Source: Dehalobacter sp. 12DCB1
GTDB lineage: Bacteria; Bacillota; Desulfitobacteriia; Desulfitobacteriales; Syntrophobotulaceae
Assembly: GCF_004343605.1 (NCBI RefSeq)
Contig: NZ_POSF01000014.1
Location: forward strand, 332,596 to 396,595
Direction of reading: 5' to 3'
DNA length: 64,000 nucleotides
Part shown: piece by piece, positions 46,771 to 54,517 of the stretch
How the letters are laid out: each line of letters starts with the position of its first letter
How positions within the stretch are numbered: position 1 is the first letter of the stretch
Notes under the pieces: generated by a model
The model's input: the letters and a program-made list of their open reading frames with translations, nothing else
The model's database searches: none
What the model was told of the DNA's origin: nothing
Position numbers and translations under genes: made by a program

Positions 46771-46881
46771 TTATTGGATGGTCAGCAGTTCGTAGAATGT
46801 ATCGGCGATCGTTTTGCAGCAAGCGGCGCATTTTTCTTCATACTCCGTGGTAAAGGTTGTTCTGCCGATATTATCTGACAA
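46771..46881 (-). pseudogene. Possible gene remnant
   Basis: A minus-strand frame with protein-like composition (NIGRTTFTTEYEEKCAACC, then KTIADTFYELLTIQ and a stop) lies in an otherwise gene-free interval. It lacks a good start or SD and is only 36 codons. I do not recognise the family. Confidence 0.3.
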
Positions 46882-46943
46882 GCATCGGGGTTTTTTGGGG
46901 GATAATATTGTCAACGATGCTACACACATTATAAATATTAGCA

Positions 46944-47954
46944 TCAACCCCTCTTATATCGTTTTAATACTCTTATAGCCCTAAGCGTAATCCATTTACT
47001 TTGTTCACCTTTTTGCTCCAATGGGATAAGCAAGCGGTCAGTGTTGGATGTGTTTTCTATTCTCCATCTGCCCATGTCATCCTGTCTTGTAAGGATGATA
47101 TTTAAGGCATCATTCATGCGGTCGTCTGCTATACCAAGCTCCGTTAGAATATCTAATATTTCCAGCACATCGGTCTGGTACATCAAAGGAAAACTGAATT
47201 TTAACCATCCAGGCTTGGAAGTTTTACTTAAATTATGGCTACGTTTATAAATATGGTGAATTAAGAGAAATTCGACAGATTTGTTTATGGTATCATTTAT
47301 TTTGCTTGTCCTTTTTTCCTGTGGTATGGCACTTAATCCTCTAAGCGCCTTGACTATGCCCATAAAACAGGTGTGCTTGCCCCAACATATTTCAAGTCGG
47401 TCGTATGGCGGACTTTGTGGATTATCTTCAACACCGTCATTAAAACGCATAAAGCGGGTAATCCAATAAATCGCCTTCTGTAATCTCGGATCGTCAAGGT
47501 AGCCAAAGTGTATCAGGCTCCATACCATATTCCCTGTAAGGCATGGGAGAACTTCACTTATCCTGCCGCCGCCCTTCTTCGCCGCCATATTCATAGCAAA
47601 ACCGCCGTCCTCGGCTTCCTGCGAATTATTGAGTATGTATTCGCATTGTTCTATAATCTGTGAATTGGCCTCAGCGCCCATCTCCGCAAGCACAATTAGT
47701 TGCCATGCAAGACCTTTATATTTATCAAGATAAAATTTGGAATATGTTTTAAGATACTCAGCCTCCTGCTGTTTCCCTAGAATATATGGTACTATACTGG
47801 ATTGCATGATATTATGCTTCACTTGCTGTACTTCTGGATCGTGTTCCGGCTTGTCTAGAATATCCTTTAATGTAAAATACCGCACAGAAGGGTTTTCATC
47901 TTCCAGCAACCAATTAATTGGGTCTGCTTTAAGTTTGGATTTCCAATCGCGCAC
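46944..47954 (-). CDS. Squalene-cyclase/prenyltransferase-like alpha-toroid protein (336 aa, GTG start)
   Basis: The sequence is all-helical with repeated toroid-like motifs (ITRFMRFNDGVEDNPQSP, LTRQDDMGRWRIENT) and opens with DPINWLLEDENPSVRYFTLKDIL, a start seen in many bacterial proteins annotated as nitrogen fixation or prenyltransferase-like. There is no DXDD cyclase acid motif, so terpene cyclisation is unlikely; the function is unknown. GTG 47954 has AAGGGGG 7 bases upstream. It lies in the eroded part of the array, where its own attC is not recognisable. Confidence 0.7.
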   Translation of the reverse strand: MRDWKSKLKADPINWLLEDENPSVRYFTLKDILDKPEHDPEVQQVKHNIMQSSIVPYILGKQQEAEYLKTYSKFYLDKYKGLAWQLIVLAEMGAEANSQIIEQCEYILNNSQEAEDGGFAMNMAAKKGGGRISEVLPCLTGNMVWSLIHFGYLDDPRLQKAIYWITRFMRFNDGVEDNPQSPPYDRLEICWGKHTCFMGIVKALRGLSAIPQEKRTSKINDTINKSVEFLLIHHIYKRSHNLSKTSKPGWLKFSFPLMYQTDVLEILDILTELGIADDRMNDALNIILTRQDDMGRWRIENTSNTDRLLIPLEQKGEQSKWITLRAIRVLKRYKRG

Positions 47955-48030
47955 CTTTATACCCCCTTGGGATTATGTAATAGATTGCTAGCCGTTCTTT
48001 TTCAATAAAGGCAGTTAATTTAAGAGCCAA

Positions 48031-48360
48031 TCATGCTTTCCTATTACTCCTCTTAGAATCTATTATGTGATATAACGTTAATATTGGGTGCCTAAACAGC
48101 ATCCTTGGCCCAGAATACCTCATAACTTTCTTTATTTCTACTCTCATTTCTAGCTTATAACAATGTATTTTACATCTTGCACAGACTGGTTTGTTCTCAC
48201 CAAACATGCATTGTTCTATTTTCTTGCTTGAATATTTATATAATCTCTCACAGTCTTCACACCTTCTATTTTGTGGGGTATGGGTTTTCTTGCAATAAAT
48301 ATTAATCATTTTCTCAACCGTTACCCGTTCTCTTCTTCGCCTTTTGCTATCTGTACTCAT
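48031..48360 (-). CDS. Nitrous-oxide-stimulated promoter (NOSP, YgbA-like) family protein (109 aa)
   Basis: This small cysteine-rich protein has RERVTVEKMINIYCKKTH, CEDCERLYKYSSKKIEQC and KPVCARCKIHCYK, the NOSP/YgbA arrangement, followed by MRVEIKKVMRYSGPRMLFRHP. The cysteines probably bind a metal or respond to nitrosative stress, as the E. coli relative is NO-induced. It starts at ATG 48360 with AAGGAC. It lies just inside attC site 3. Confidence 0.85.
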   Translation of the reverse strand: MSTDSKRRRRERVTVEKMINIYCKKTHTPQNRRCEDCERLYKYSSKKIEQCMFGENKPVCARCKIHCYKLEMRVEIKKVMRYSGPRMLFRHPILTLYHIIDSKRSNRKA

Positions 48361-48429
48361 TTTTCTGTCCTTATAATTAATTTTATTTTAAAAACAAGAC
48401 CCGTAAGATTACTTGCAAGGCCACCTTTC

Positions 48430-48493
48430 GCTTAACGTCCAGGCGTTCCCGAAGCTTCTTGTCGCATTTATATATTCTAACGGCGTGTTAAAT
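48430..48493 (-). repeat. attC-like site 3, internal deletion
   Basis: Ends GCTTAAC and GTTAAAT are intact, but compared with site 17 about nine bases (GTTTCGGGA) of the right inner arm are missing, leaving TTCTAACGGCGTG. The stem would be disrupted. Cassette-end hairpin with loop AGGAC at 48517-48537. Confidence 0.82.
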
Positions 48494-48563
48494 GAAGTTG
48501 GTCACCCCCAGATCCAGGGTCGACAGGACGTCGACCCTTCCCAGAAAATTCTCATATTACATT

Positions 48564-49103
48564 TTATGATTGTGCCAATTCCAATAACTTCTTTGTTGTA
48601 TTTGCGTTTCGAATTGTAATATATTGATATGCCTTTGTTCCAACTATCTTTGACCACCGGGTTCTAGAAAATGTTTTTAATGGAGCTGACCAAAATATAA
48701 TCTCTTTATAGGCATAAAGTTGTTCATACTCTGGCTTTATTTTTCCTGCATCTTCAATAATTTCTTCCGCTGTGGCAGGTTGGATTACAAATATGGCATT
48801 ATGTTTTGACTTTGGATCATCTCCCCACCAATCAGGAACATGCTCTAATGCCTCTTTTAATGTATGAACATCAATTAATGCTAAGCCTATAGGAAAGTCA
48901 AATTTCTTCTCCAGAATATCATGGCAATTATTTGATAGATCTATGATACTTTGTTGTTCACTGTCAAAGATGACATTACCGCTATTTATATAAGTCCGCG
49001 TATTTATAAAACCTGCATTCTCGAAACAGTTTTTCAAATCATGCATAGAAACTTTGTTTTTTCCGCCAACATTTATTCCTCGGAGTAGTGCAATATATCT
49101 CAT
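48564..49103 (-). CDS. DUF1697-domain protein (179 aa)
   Basis: The start MRYIALLRGINVGGKNKVSM and the following RTYINSGNVIFDSE are diagnostic of DUF1697, a widespread small protein family of unknown biochemical function. It ends with TRWSKIVGTKAYQYITIRNANTTKKL. ATG 49103 has AGAGGAG upstream; the longer ORF from 49133 has none. It is the sole gene of its cassette, whose ends (AAATGAAGTTGGTC / GACCAATTTCATTT) are complementary. Confidence 0.88.
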   Translation of the reverse strand: MRYIALLRGINVGGKNKVSMHDLKNCFENAGFINTRTYINSGNVIFDSEQQSIIDLSNNCHDILEKKFDFPIGLALIDVHTLKEALEHVPDWWGDDPKSKHNAIFVIQPATAEEIIEDAGKIKPEYEQLYAYKEIIFWSAPLKTFSRTRWSKIVGTKAYQYITIRNANTTKKLLELAQS

Positions 49104-49188
49104 AAAAAACTCCTCTTTAATCTTTTGCAACAATATTAAACTTTATATCAATCCACGCCAGGACGGCGCGGCCTTTGCGACCAATTTC

Positions 49189-49263
49189 ATTTAATGTCCC
49201 GCGAAGTTACGCAGCGTCTTAATTCATTCATAAACTCTAAGTTGCGGAACTTCGCTGTTATCT
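49189..49263 (-). repeat. attC-like site 4
   Basis: Ends are ATTTAAT (final C changed to T) and GTTATCT. Inner arms GCGAAGTTACGCAGCG and GTTGCGGAACTTCGC. Hairpins: loop AGGAC at 49153-49171 on the left, loop ATGGAG at 49288-49307 on the right. The changed left base may impair recombination. Confidence 0.85.
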
Positions 49264-49335
49264 GAAGTTGGCGACTTGTAACTCAGAGGATGCCATGGAG
49301 GGCATCCCCTTCAACACAACAAAGCCCTGCGATAA

Positions 49336-49707
49336 TTATTCACTAGAAACATTAACTTCAATATTCCAATTCAAAAATATATTAATATCGTCTATTGCAT
49401 CAATAATTCGCCATTGAAACTCTTTCTCATCTCTCAATGCTTTTAAAACTATTGGTTTAACAACATCTTTTTCAAGTTGCCTCTTCGTCCGAGCGATATA
49501 CGCTAAACCTAATATTGCATTTGCTCGGACACTTGGTTCTGGATAAACAGCTAACCTTACACAAATATCCTGAGCATACTTCCAATCTGAATGATATTCT
49601 CCAATAGATAAAGGAAGTATAATCAGTTTGTCAAGATTATCTGATTCCAATATACACTTAATTTGCTCTTCTGTAAGAATTGGTAGCGGCTCATATTTTC
49701 TATCCAT
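49336..49707 (-). CDS. HEAT-repeat-like small protein (123 aa), cassette gene
   Basis: This all-helical protein has a HEAT/ARM-like pattern (VRANAILGLAYIARTKRQLEKDVVKPIV, then ALRDEKEFQWRIIDAIDDI). It resembles immunity- or adaptor-type small HEAT proteins, but no precise family is recognised. It starts at ATG 49707 with GGGGAG. Its cassette ends (TATCTGAAGTTGGCGA / TCGCCAATTTCAGATA) pair. Confidence 0.65.
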   Translation of the reverse strand: MDRKYEPLPILTEEQIKCILESDNLDKLIILPLSIGEYHSDWKYAQDICVRLAVYPEPSVRANAILGLAYIARTKRQLEKDVVKPIVLKALRDEKEFQWRIIDAIDDINIFLNWNIEVNVSSE

Positions 49708-49770
49708 TTTCTCTCCCCAATATGGATCCTATTCAAACCGCGCAGGACGCGCGGCCTTTTCGCCAATTTC

Positions 49771-49846
49771 AGATAACGTCTTGCGTGTTCGCGACGAGTC
49801 CTAACCGCATTCATATTGACAAAGTGTCGAAAAAACGCTGTTATCT
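49771..49846 (-). repeat. attC-like site 5, complete
   Basis: Ends AGATAAC and GTTATCT form a perfect inverted pair. Centre CGCATTCATATTGACAAAGTG. Hairpins: loop AGGAC at 49738-49754, loop ACGGAC at 49871-49890. Confidence 0.9.
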
Positions 49847-49922
49847 GCATTGCCACGCTTCTTGTTCAGAGGCCACCACGGACGGTGGCCCCTTGGAGCC
49901 AATTCTCTTCAGCTTGTTATTT

Positions 49923-50435
49923 TTAACTATCACTGATTCTAAAACATTCTCTTCGCAACTCATAAAACAACTTAACTAATGGGTGTTTATAATTACTTAT
50001 ATCAATATTTAAAAATCGTCTTTTACCTAGTCTTTTATCAATTAAAGCAAATGCTGTGTAAATCGGATTATTCGATTCCAAGCAATCTTCAAACGGTGTA
50101 TTGATATAATTCTCTAAAACATCTCTAATATGAGTTGTTTCATGAATACCTAACTCCATAATCTCTTTTACTTCTCTTAATTCAATTTGTGGCAAATAGA
50201 AATCTTTATGATAAGCTCCTTGAAAACCTAATTTATTGATTAATTCTTGAGGTATATGAGCCATATACCAGTGATAATATCCTCCACCCAAAACTTTTTG
50301 ACCATCTAAAGTAATCCACGCTTCACCATAATCATCATGGGCATCATGATAACGTGTGCAATGAACATCAATTCTATCTCTTAGCCCTGGAGTAATAAAA
50401 TCTTTTATTTTCTTCCTTAATTTAGACCAAATCAT
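49923..50435 (-). CDS. SF0329-like family protein (170 aa), cassette gene
   Basis: The N-terminus MIWSKLRKKIKDFITPGLRDRI and the following AWITLDGQKVLGGGYYHW resemble the SF0329 family of short proteins of unknown function. The open frame reaches 50609 only by reading through attC site 6. ATG 50435 with GGGG 6 bases upstream is the likely start; ATG 50447 is an alternative. Cassette ends TATCTGCATTGCCACG and CGTGGCATTGCAGATA pair. Confidence 0.65.
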   Translation of the reverse strand: MIWSKLRKKIKDFITPGLRDRIDVHCTRYHDAHDDYGEAWITLDGQKVLGGGYYHWYMAHIPQELINKLGFQGAYHKDFYLPQIELREVKEIMELGIHETTHIRDVLENYINTPFEDCLESNNPIYTAFALIDKRLGKRRFLNIDISNYKHPLVKLFYELRRECFRISDS

Positions 50436-50498
50436 CTCAGACCCCATATATGTTACTATTTTATTTCCGCGCAGGACGCGCGGCGTTCGTGGCATTGC

Positions 50499-50575
50499 AG
50501 ATAACGTTTCGCGAAGTTCCGAAGTCTGGTTATTGCATTCATATTCTCTCAGATTTTGGAACTTCGCTGTTATGT
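50499..50575 (-). repeat. attC-like site 6, complete
   Basis: Ends AGATAAC and GTTATGT. Inner arms GCGAAGTTCCGAAGTCTG and CAGATTTTGGAACTTCGC. Hairpin with loop AGGAC at 50467-50483 on the left; none on the right. Confidence 0.9.
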
Positions 50576-50583
50576 GATGTCGG

Positions 50584-51195
50584 TTAAGACAACCCAGACA
50601 GTTCCTCAATTATCTGATCAATTCTATTCTTATCTTCTTTGTTAAAATAGAATTTACTTTTCCCTTTTATTCTAAAGAATAAATATTTCTTCTTTACACG
50701 GAAGATTAGTTTATTATCGTCATAGCTAAATGATAAAACTTCATTCCAATTATAGTAATTGTTCCAATCTACTATCCCCTTTTCCGCTAAACCTGTCTTT
50801 GATAAATATACAGAAAACGAATCAAACGTCATAATAGCAAATAGGATTATCATTGCTAGTCCGGTAAATGAAGGTCGTATATTAAAATACATATGTAGCC
50901 ACAGAACTAATACGATACCTGAAGAAATTGTTAAAAATAGTGGTTCCATAGTAATGTTAGGCTTTAAAAAACAGATTATATTTCCAACCTTATTTCTTTT
51001 ATAAACTCTTTTAAGAGCCTTGTTACAATACACGGCCATATTTAATAAAATTAAACAGCCTAGAATAATATTAAACTTATTTATTCTATCAAAACTATCT
51101 AGATCGCTATAATTCATTATGTATACTATTACAGCCAATATCACCAGGAAAAGCATCCCTAAGAAAGTTCCAAATTCGATTAATCTCTTATTCAA
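50584..51195 (-). CDS. Four-helix membrane protein with C-terminal PH-like/DUF5673 region (203 aa, TTG start)
   Basis: Four hydrophobic segments (FLGMLFLVILAVIVYIM, FNIILGCLILLNMAVYC, LFLTISSGIVLVLWLHMY, GLAMIILFAIMTFDSF) are followed by a soluble domain WNNYYNWNEVLSFSYDDNKLIFRVK, like DUF5673/PH-like membrane proteins. TTG 51195 has AAGGAG 8 bases upstream. Its TAA falls 9 bases inside the cassette boundary at site 6. Its function is unknown. Confidence 0.7.
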   Translation of the reverse strand: MNKRLIEFGTFLGMLFLVILAVIVYIMNYSDLDSFDRINKFNIILGCLILLNMAVYCNKALKRVYKRNKVGNIICFLKPNITMEPLFLTISSGIVLVLWLHMYFNIRPSFTGLAMIILFAIMTFDSFSVYLSKTGLAEKGIVDWNNYYNWNEVLSFSYDDNKLIFRVKKKYLFFRIKGKSKFYFNKEDKNRIDQIIEELSGLS

Positions 51196-51318
51196 AAATT
51201 AAACTCCTTACATTCTGAAATATTAAATCAAAAAACGAATTTCTTTATCAAACCTTCTCCAATCCTCAAAAAACTCTACCTTAATTTTCATCACGATTTC
51301 TTTCGAGGCATAGATGTC

Positions 51319-51393
51319 ACATAACGTTCAGGAGTTCCCGCAGCGTCCCAACCACATTCATCATCCTCTAGTTGAGGGAACTTTGTGTTAGAC
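51319..51393 (-). repeat. attC-like site 7, complete
   Basis: Ends ACATAAC and GTTAGAC. Inner arms GAGTTCCCGCAGC and GTTGAGGGAACTTTG. The TAA stop of the epimerase gene (51388-51390) lies inside the GTTAGAC box. No cassette-end hairpin is visible here. Confidence 0.88.
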
Positions 51394-52311
51394 GCCGCTC
51401 CGGTTCCCCAGAGCATTTTCTAAAGCTTCCTTCAACTTTGGAAACCTATATGTAAAATCAGTACTTAGAATTTTTTCCGGTACAGCACGTTGTCCATTTA
51501 ATAACATTTCTGACATTTGTCCTAATGCTATTCTTAATAAAAATTCCGGGACTGGTAACCATGATGGTCTATTCAAAACTTTCCCTAGTATCTTGCTAAA
51601 ATCTCTCATTTTTACTGGATTTGGAGCAACAGCATTTATTGGTCCAGCTAGCTCCTGATGTTCGATAATAAACCTTATCATACTTATTAGATCCTGAACA
51701 TGTATCCAGGAGAGCCACTGACTTCCATTACCCAATGGGCCACCTATGTAGAATTTAAATGGTAGTGCCATTCTTTCTAGTGCACCTTCGTTTCCTAAAA
51801 CCACCCCAATCCGAATGGTCACTACTCTGGTTAAATCACTTTGGGCCTTATATGCTTCATTTTCCCAATCACGGCATACATGTGCTAGAAAATCCTGCCC
51901 CACTTCTTCAGACTCGGTTATCTCTTCATCCTCGCGGGGTCCATAATATCCAACTGCTGAAGCGTTTATTAGAACTTTGGGTTGAATTGCACCATTATTA
52001 ATAGCAGCAACTATTATGCCAGTTGTTCTAATCCTGCTCGCAATGATCTCCTCTTTTACTGAATTGGTCCATCGACGATTTCCAATCGACTCACCCGCTA
52101 GATTGATTACTACGTCGATTTGATCCAAATTATAAGTTAATGATAGAGAAGAAAAATTGTCCCATTCGATTACCTGAATTTTATTTCCTAATCGGTTAGC
52201 AGTTTTTTGAGGATTCCTCGTTACGATATATACCTGGTATCCATTCTCAAGTAATTTATTTGCCAGATTACTTCCTACAAAACCTGTCCCACCAAAAATT
52301 AAAACATTCAT
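51388..52311 (-). CDS. TIGR01777 family NAD-dependent epimerase-like protein, YfcH-like (307 aa)
   Basis: The protein starts MNVLIFGGTGFVGSNLANKL (Rossmann fold), continues VINLAGESIGNRRW, INASAVGYYG and WLSWIHVQDLI, and ends with the DUF1731 extension LLNGQRAVPEKIL. This is the YfcH/SDR39U1 group; the substrate is unknown. ATG 52311 has GGAGGTGGG upstream; the ORF to 52485 is read-through of attC site 8. Its stop codon lies inside attC site 7. It is a full-length housekeeping-type enzyme carried as a cassette. Confidence 0.87.
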   Translation of the reverse strand: MNVLIFGGTGFVGSNLANKLLENGYQVYIVTRNPQKTANRLGNKIQVIEWDNFSSLSLTYNLDQIDVVINLAGESIGNRRWTNSVKEEIIASRIRTTGIIVAAINNGAIQPKVLINASAVGYYGPREDEEITESEEVGQDFLAHVCRDWENEAYKAQSDLTRVVTIRIGVVLGNEGALERMALPFKFYIGGPLGNGSQWLSWIHVQDLISMIRFIIEHQELAGPINAVAPNPVKMRDFSKILGKVLNRPSWLPVPEFLLRIALGQMSEMLLNGQRAVPEKILSTDFTYRFPKLKEALENALGNRSGV

Positions 52312-52332
52312 ATTTCCCACCTCCGGAATGGC

Positions 52333-52408
52333 GTCTAACGTCCCGCCGGTTCCCACCGCGCCCCAACCACATTCATATTGACATAGTTGCGGGAACAGCG
52401 TGTTATAC
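52333..52408 (-). repeat. attC-like site 8, complete
   Basis: Ends GTCTAAC and GTTATAC. Inner arms CCGGTTCCCACCGCG and GTTGCGGGAACAGCG around ACATTCATATTGACATA. Confidence 0.88.
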
Positions 52409-52545
52409 GATGTTTCCGCTCTCTTGCACAGAAAAGCCGGATGATAAAATCTGTTCCAGAAGATCAAGTTGAACATGACTGACATGATTAAAAATATGAA
52501 GAGTTGACAATATCGCTTGGTTTGCCATAGGTATTGCCATCATCA
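52403..52545 (-). pseudogene. Truncated cassette gene between site 8 and half-site 9
   Basis: A minus-strand frame ending in attC site 8 encodes a protein tail (STLHIFNHVSHVQLDLLEQ, then ILSSGFSVQESGNIV) but its upstream part merges into the remaining half of attC site 9. A deletion has removed the gene start together with the left half of that attC. Confidence 0.55.
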
Positions 52546-52575
52546 ACGCTAAGTTTTGGAACTCCCCTGTTATGT
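52535..52575 (-). repeat. attC-like half-site 9
   Basis: Only the right half remains: CATCATCAACGCTAAGTTTTGGAACTCCCCTGTTATGT matches the right halves of sites 19 and 6 in pieces. The left half is missing, so the site is probably inactive. Confidence 0.7.
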
Positions 52576-52642
52576 GAAGTCGGAAATCCTCAAAAGCAAA
52601 CATAAAAATAAAAGGCCAACAATCTCTGTCAGCCTCTTATTG

Positions 52643-52930
52643 CTAGACTATATTAACTTTAGGCTCTGTCACCTCTGGACATGAATTATATAGTTCCTCG
52701 GGATCTAAATCTAAACAGTTATTGGGATCAAACTTCCCAGTGATATCCCAAGCCAAAGTGTCATTAAGAACTGTACATGAATTTATAAATAGCTCGATAT
52801 TCTGAAGTTGTTGAAAAACTCCCTTTTTGATGAGCTCTGAAGCATCGAAAAGCTTAATCTTTCCATCAACAAAATAAATATATACTTTGAAATCACTTGT
52901 TGGTACTACTTGTATAACTTTATGAAACAT
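52643..52930 (-). CDS. DUF2442-domain protein (95 aa)
   Basis: This short protein has the DUF2442 pattern: KVYIYFVDGKIKLFDASELI then LAWDITGKFDPNNCLDLDPEELY. DUF2442 proteins are regularly encoded beside DUF4160 proteins and have been proposed as antitoxin- or regulator-like partners. It starts at ATG 52930 with AAGGAGG, 13 bases after the DUF4160 gene. The two genes share one cassette whose ends pair (TATGTGAAGTCGGAAAT / ATTTCCGATTTCACATA). Confidence 0.88.
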   Translation of the reverse strand: MFHKVIQVVPTSDFKVYIYFVDGKIKLFDASELIKKGVFQQLQNIELFINSCTVLNDTLAWDITGKFDPNNCLDLDPEELYNSCPEVTEPKVNIV

Positions 52931-52943
52931 TATAGCAACCTCC

Positions 52944-53204
52944 TTATTTCAGCGGGTCTATCCTAATAAACTGATTGTTTTCTCTGCCGTTTTCCCAATT
53001 AACTATTAATTCTTCCCTATGAATCTCGCACCATGCAAGAACAAGTTTTAATTGTTTTGATGGGAATATCCCCTTTAATACGGTCGCATTCTGTATGTCA
53101 ACTAATATTTTATTTTCTCCATACTCTGCATGGAAATGAGGTGGAACATGCTCATTCCAAAACATCATGATTTTTATACCGTAGAATTCGCTTACTATTG
53201 GCAT
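52944..53204 (-). CDS. DUF4160-domain protein (86 aa)
   Basis: The sequence MPIVSEFYGIKIMMFWNEH and VPPHFHAEYGENKILVDI is the DUF4160 signature; the His-rich HFHAEY could be a functional site. It is the first gene of a two-gene cassette with DUF2442. The pair is thought to be toxin-antitoxin-like, which is inference from co-occurrence. It starts at ATG 53204 with AAGAGGTG. Confidence 0.9.
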   Translation of the reverse strand: MPIVSEFYGIKIMMFWNEHVPPHFHAEYGENKILVDIQNATVLKGIFPSKQLKLVLAWCEIHREELIVNWENGRENNQFIRIDPLK

Positions 53205-53287
53205 ATTAACACCTCTTATTAATTATACCCCAACTACCTTCAGATGAAAATAAATTCCATATATTTCTGCTCAGATATTTCCGATTT

Positions 53288-53362
53288 CACATAACGTTCC
53301 CGGGATTACCGTAGCGTCATCATACATTCATCTTCACAAAGTTACGGTAATCCCGTGTTAAA
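53288..53362 (-). repeat. attC-like site 10, complete
   Basis: Ends ACATAAC and GTTAAAT. Inner arms CGGGATTACCGTAGCG and GTTACGGTAATCCCG are perfectly matched. Hairpin with loop ATGGAG at 53389-53406. Confidence 0.9.
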
Positions 53363-53598
53363 TGAAGTTGGTCGCCCCCATACTCAGAAGTCGCCATGGA
53401 GGGCGACCCCTCAAATCTCAAATAACCATGCAAAATAAATAGAGAGATTACGTCTGAAATCTTTAAATATCACATTATGCTCATTATCTTAACGATAAAT
53501 TGAATTTGTCAATCAAAGTAAAATAGTTCCTCAAATTTATTTCAAATGCAACACAAAGGATACGGCTAATTGGCAATACTCCAAACCGATATAGAAAA

Positions 53599-53650
53599 AC
53601 CAGAGAGAGGCATCGTCCTGAAAGGGATAGTGCCTCTTTTTTTCTCTGGT
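53599..53650 (-). terminator. Terminator of the cassette-borne sigma/anti-sigma operon
   Basis: ACCAGAG at 53599 pairs with CTCTGGT at 53644, with a second inner stem AGAGGCA/TGCCTCT; on the minus strand the outer arm is followed by TTTTTC. It lies 20 bases after the anti-sigma stop. Confidence 0.65.
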
Positions 53651-53669
53651 ATAAGTTCGTCCTCTACCA

Positions 53670-54041
53670 TCAGCGTCTGCGCCAAACGGCTCTTACACCA
53701 AGCACCACTAAGCCTATCATCAGCAAGATACCAATTAGAGCAGCTCCGGGCGCGTCATCGGTTTCGCCAATGTAAATACCTGCAATGCCAATCAATATAC
53801 CGATGACAAAGAGGCAGACAGCGATGCCCAACGCCTTGCGCCTAACTTTCTTCAAATAGTCAACCTCTTTATCAGTTGTTGGCGGCAGCGGTGTCTTGAC
53901 AGGAGATTTCATCTTTTCATAGTCCGAGCGGCAGTCCTCACATTCCTTCAAATGCTGCTTAACCTCCGCTGTCGTTTCATCGCCGAGCAGTCCGTCGACA
54001 TAACCCGGCAATAAGTCTTTGACAATATAGCATTTCAGCAT
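53670..54041 (-). CDS. Zinc-finger anti-sigma factor (123 aa), cassette gene
   Basis: The N-terminus MLKCYIVKDLLPGYVDGLL ... EVKQHLKECEDCRSDYEKM is the zinc-finger anti-sigma domain. Two hydrophobic segments near residues 70-115 (ALGIAVCLFVIGILIGIAGI, AALIGILLMIGLVVLGV) form the membrane part with no large outer domain, unlike the anti-sigma factor at 46107. Its ATG overlaps the sigma stop by 7 bases (ATGCTGA). Confidence 0.88.
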   Translation of the reverse strand: MLKCYIVKDLLPGYVDGLLGDETTAEVKQHLKECEDCRSDYEKMKSPVKTPLPPTTDKEVDYLKKVRRKALGIAVCLFVIGILIGIAGIYIGETDDAPGAALIGILLMIGLVVLGVRAVWRRR

Positions 54042-54517
54042 GACAACACCTCCATTATTTTTTGCTTTGCCCTGTAAAAAGTTGTCCGCGCCCAGTTTTC
54101 GCTTTTGCCGAGGACTTCCCCGATTTCGGAAAAGGAGAACTCGCCGGAAAGCCTCATATGGACAACTTCCCTCATCGGCTCGCTCAAAGTATGGATTGCC
54201 TTATACAAGAATAACTTATCACTGGTCAGCAGAGCCGATTGTTCGGGCGTCGACGACTCAGGTATATCTTCAGTCAGTTCCTGCGCGGCGTTTCGGTTTC
54301 GCTTCCGTAATTCCTGATACCAAACATGTTTAGCAATCTGACAGAGCCAAACTGATATTTTACAGCTGCCATTATATTTGTGAATAGAATAAACGGCGCG
54401 ATAAAAAGTTTCCTGAGTCAGTTCTTCCGCCGTATCCACATCGTGAGACAGGGAGAGCAAGAACTTGTATACGCTTCGGGCGTGTTCTTTGTATATTTCT
54501 TCAATGCGGTCACCCAC
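54035..54517 (-). CDS. ECF-type sigma factor (160 aa, GTG start), cassette gene
   Basis: The protein shows region 2 (HARSVYKFLLSLSHDVDTAEELTQETFYRAVY) and region 4 (VVHMRLSGEFSFSEIGEVLGKSENWARTTFYRAKQKIMEV). It is a paralogue of the 45627 sigma factor. GTG 54517 has AAGGAGG 7 bases upstream. A sigma/anti-sigma pair with its own ECF promoter and terminator, sitting between attC sites 10 and 11, means the cassette can spread an entire regulatory module. Confidence 0.9.
   Translation of the reverse strand: MGDRIEEIYKEHARSVYKFLLSLSHDVDTAEELTQETFYRAVYSIHKYNGSCKISVWLCQIAKHVWYQELRKRNRNAAQELTEDIPESSTPEQSALLTSDKLFLYKAIHTLSEPMREVVHMRLSGEFSFSEIGEVLGKSENWARTTFYRAKQKIMEVLSC

Noticed and set aside
50436..50609. 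N-terminal extension of the SF0329-like gene
   Set aside because: It reads through attC site 6 and has no SD; the start near 50435 does.
52312..52485. N-terminal extension of the epimerase
   Set aside because: It reads through attC site 8; the family start MNVLIFGGTG with a strong SD is at 52311.
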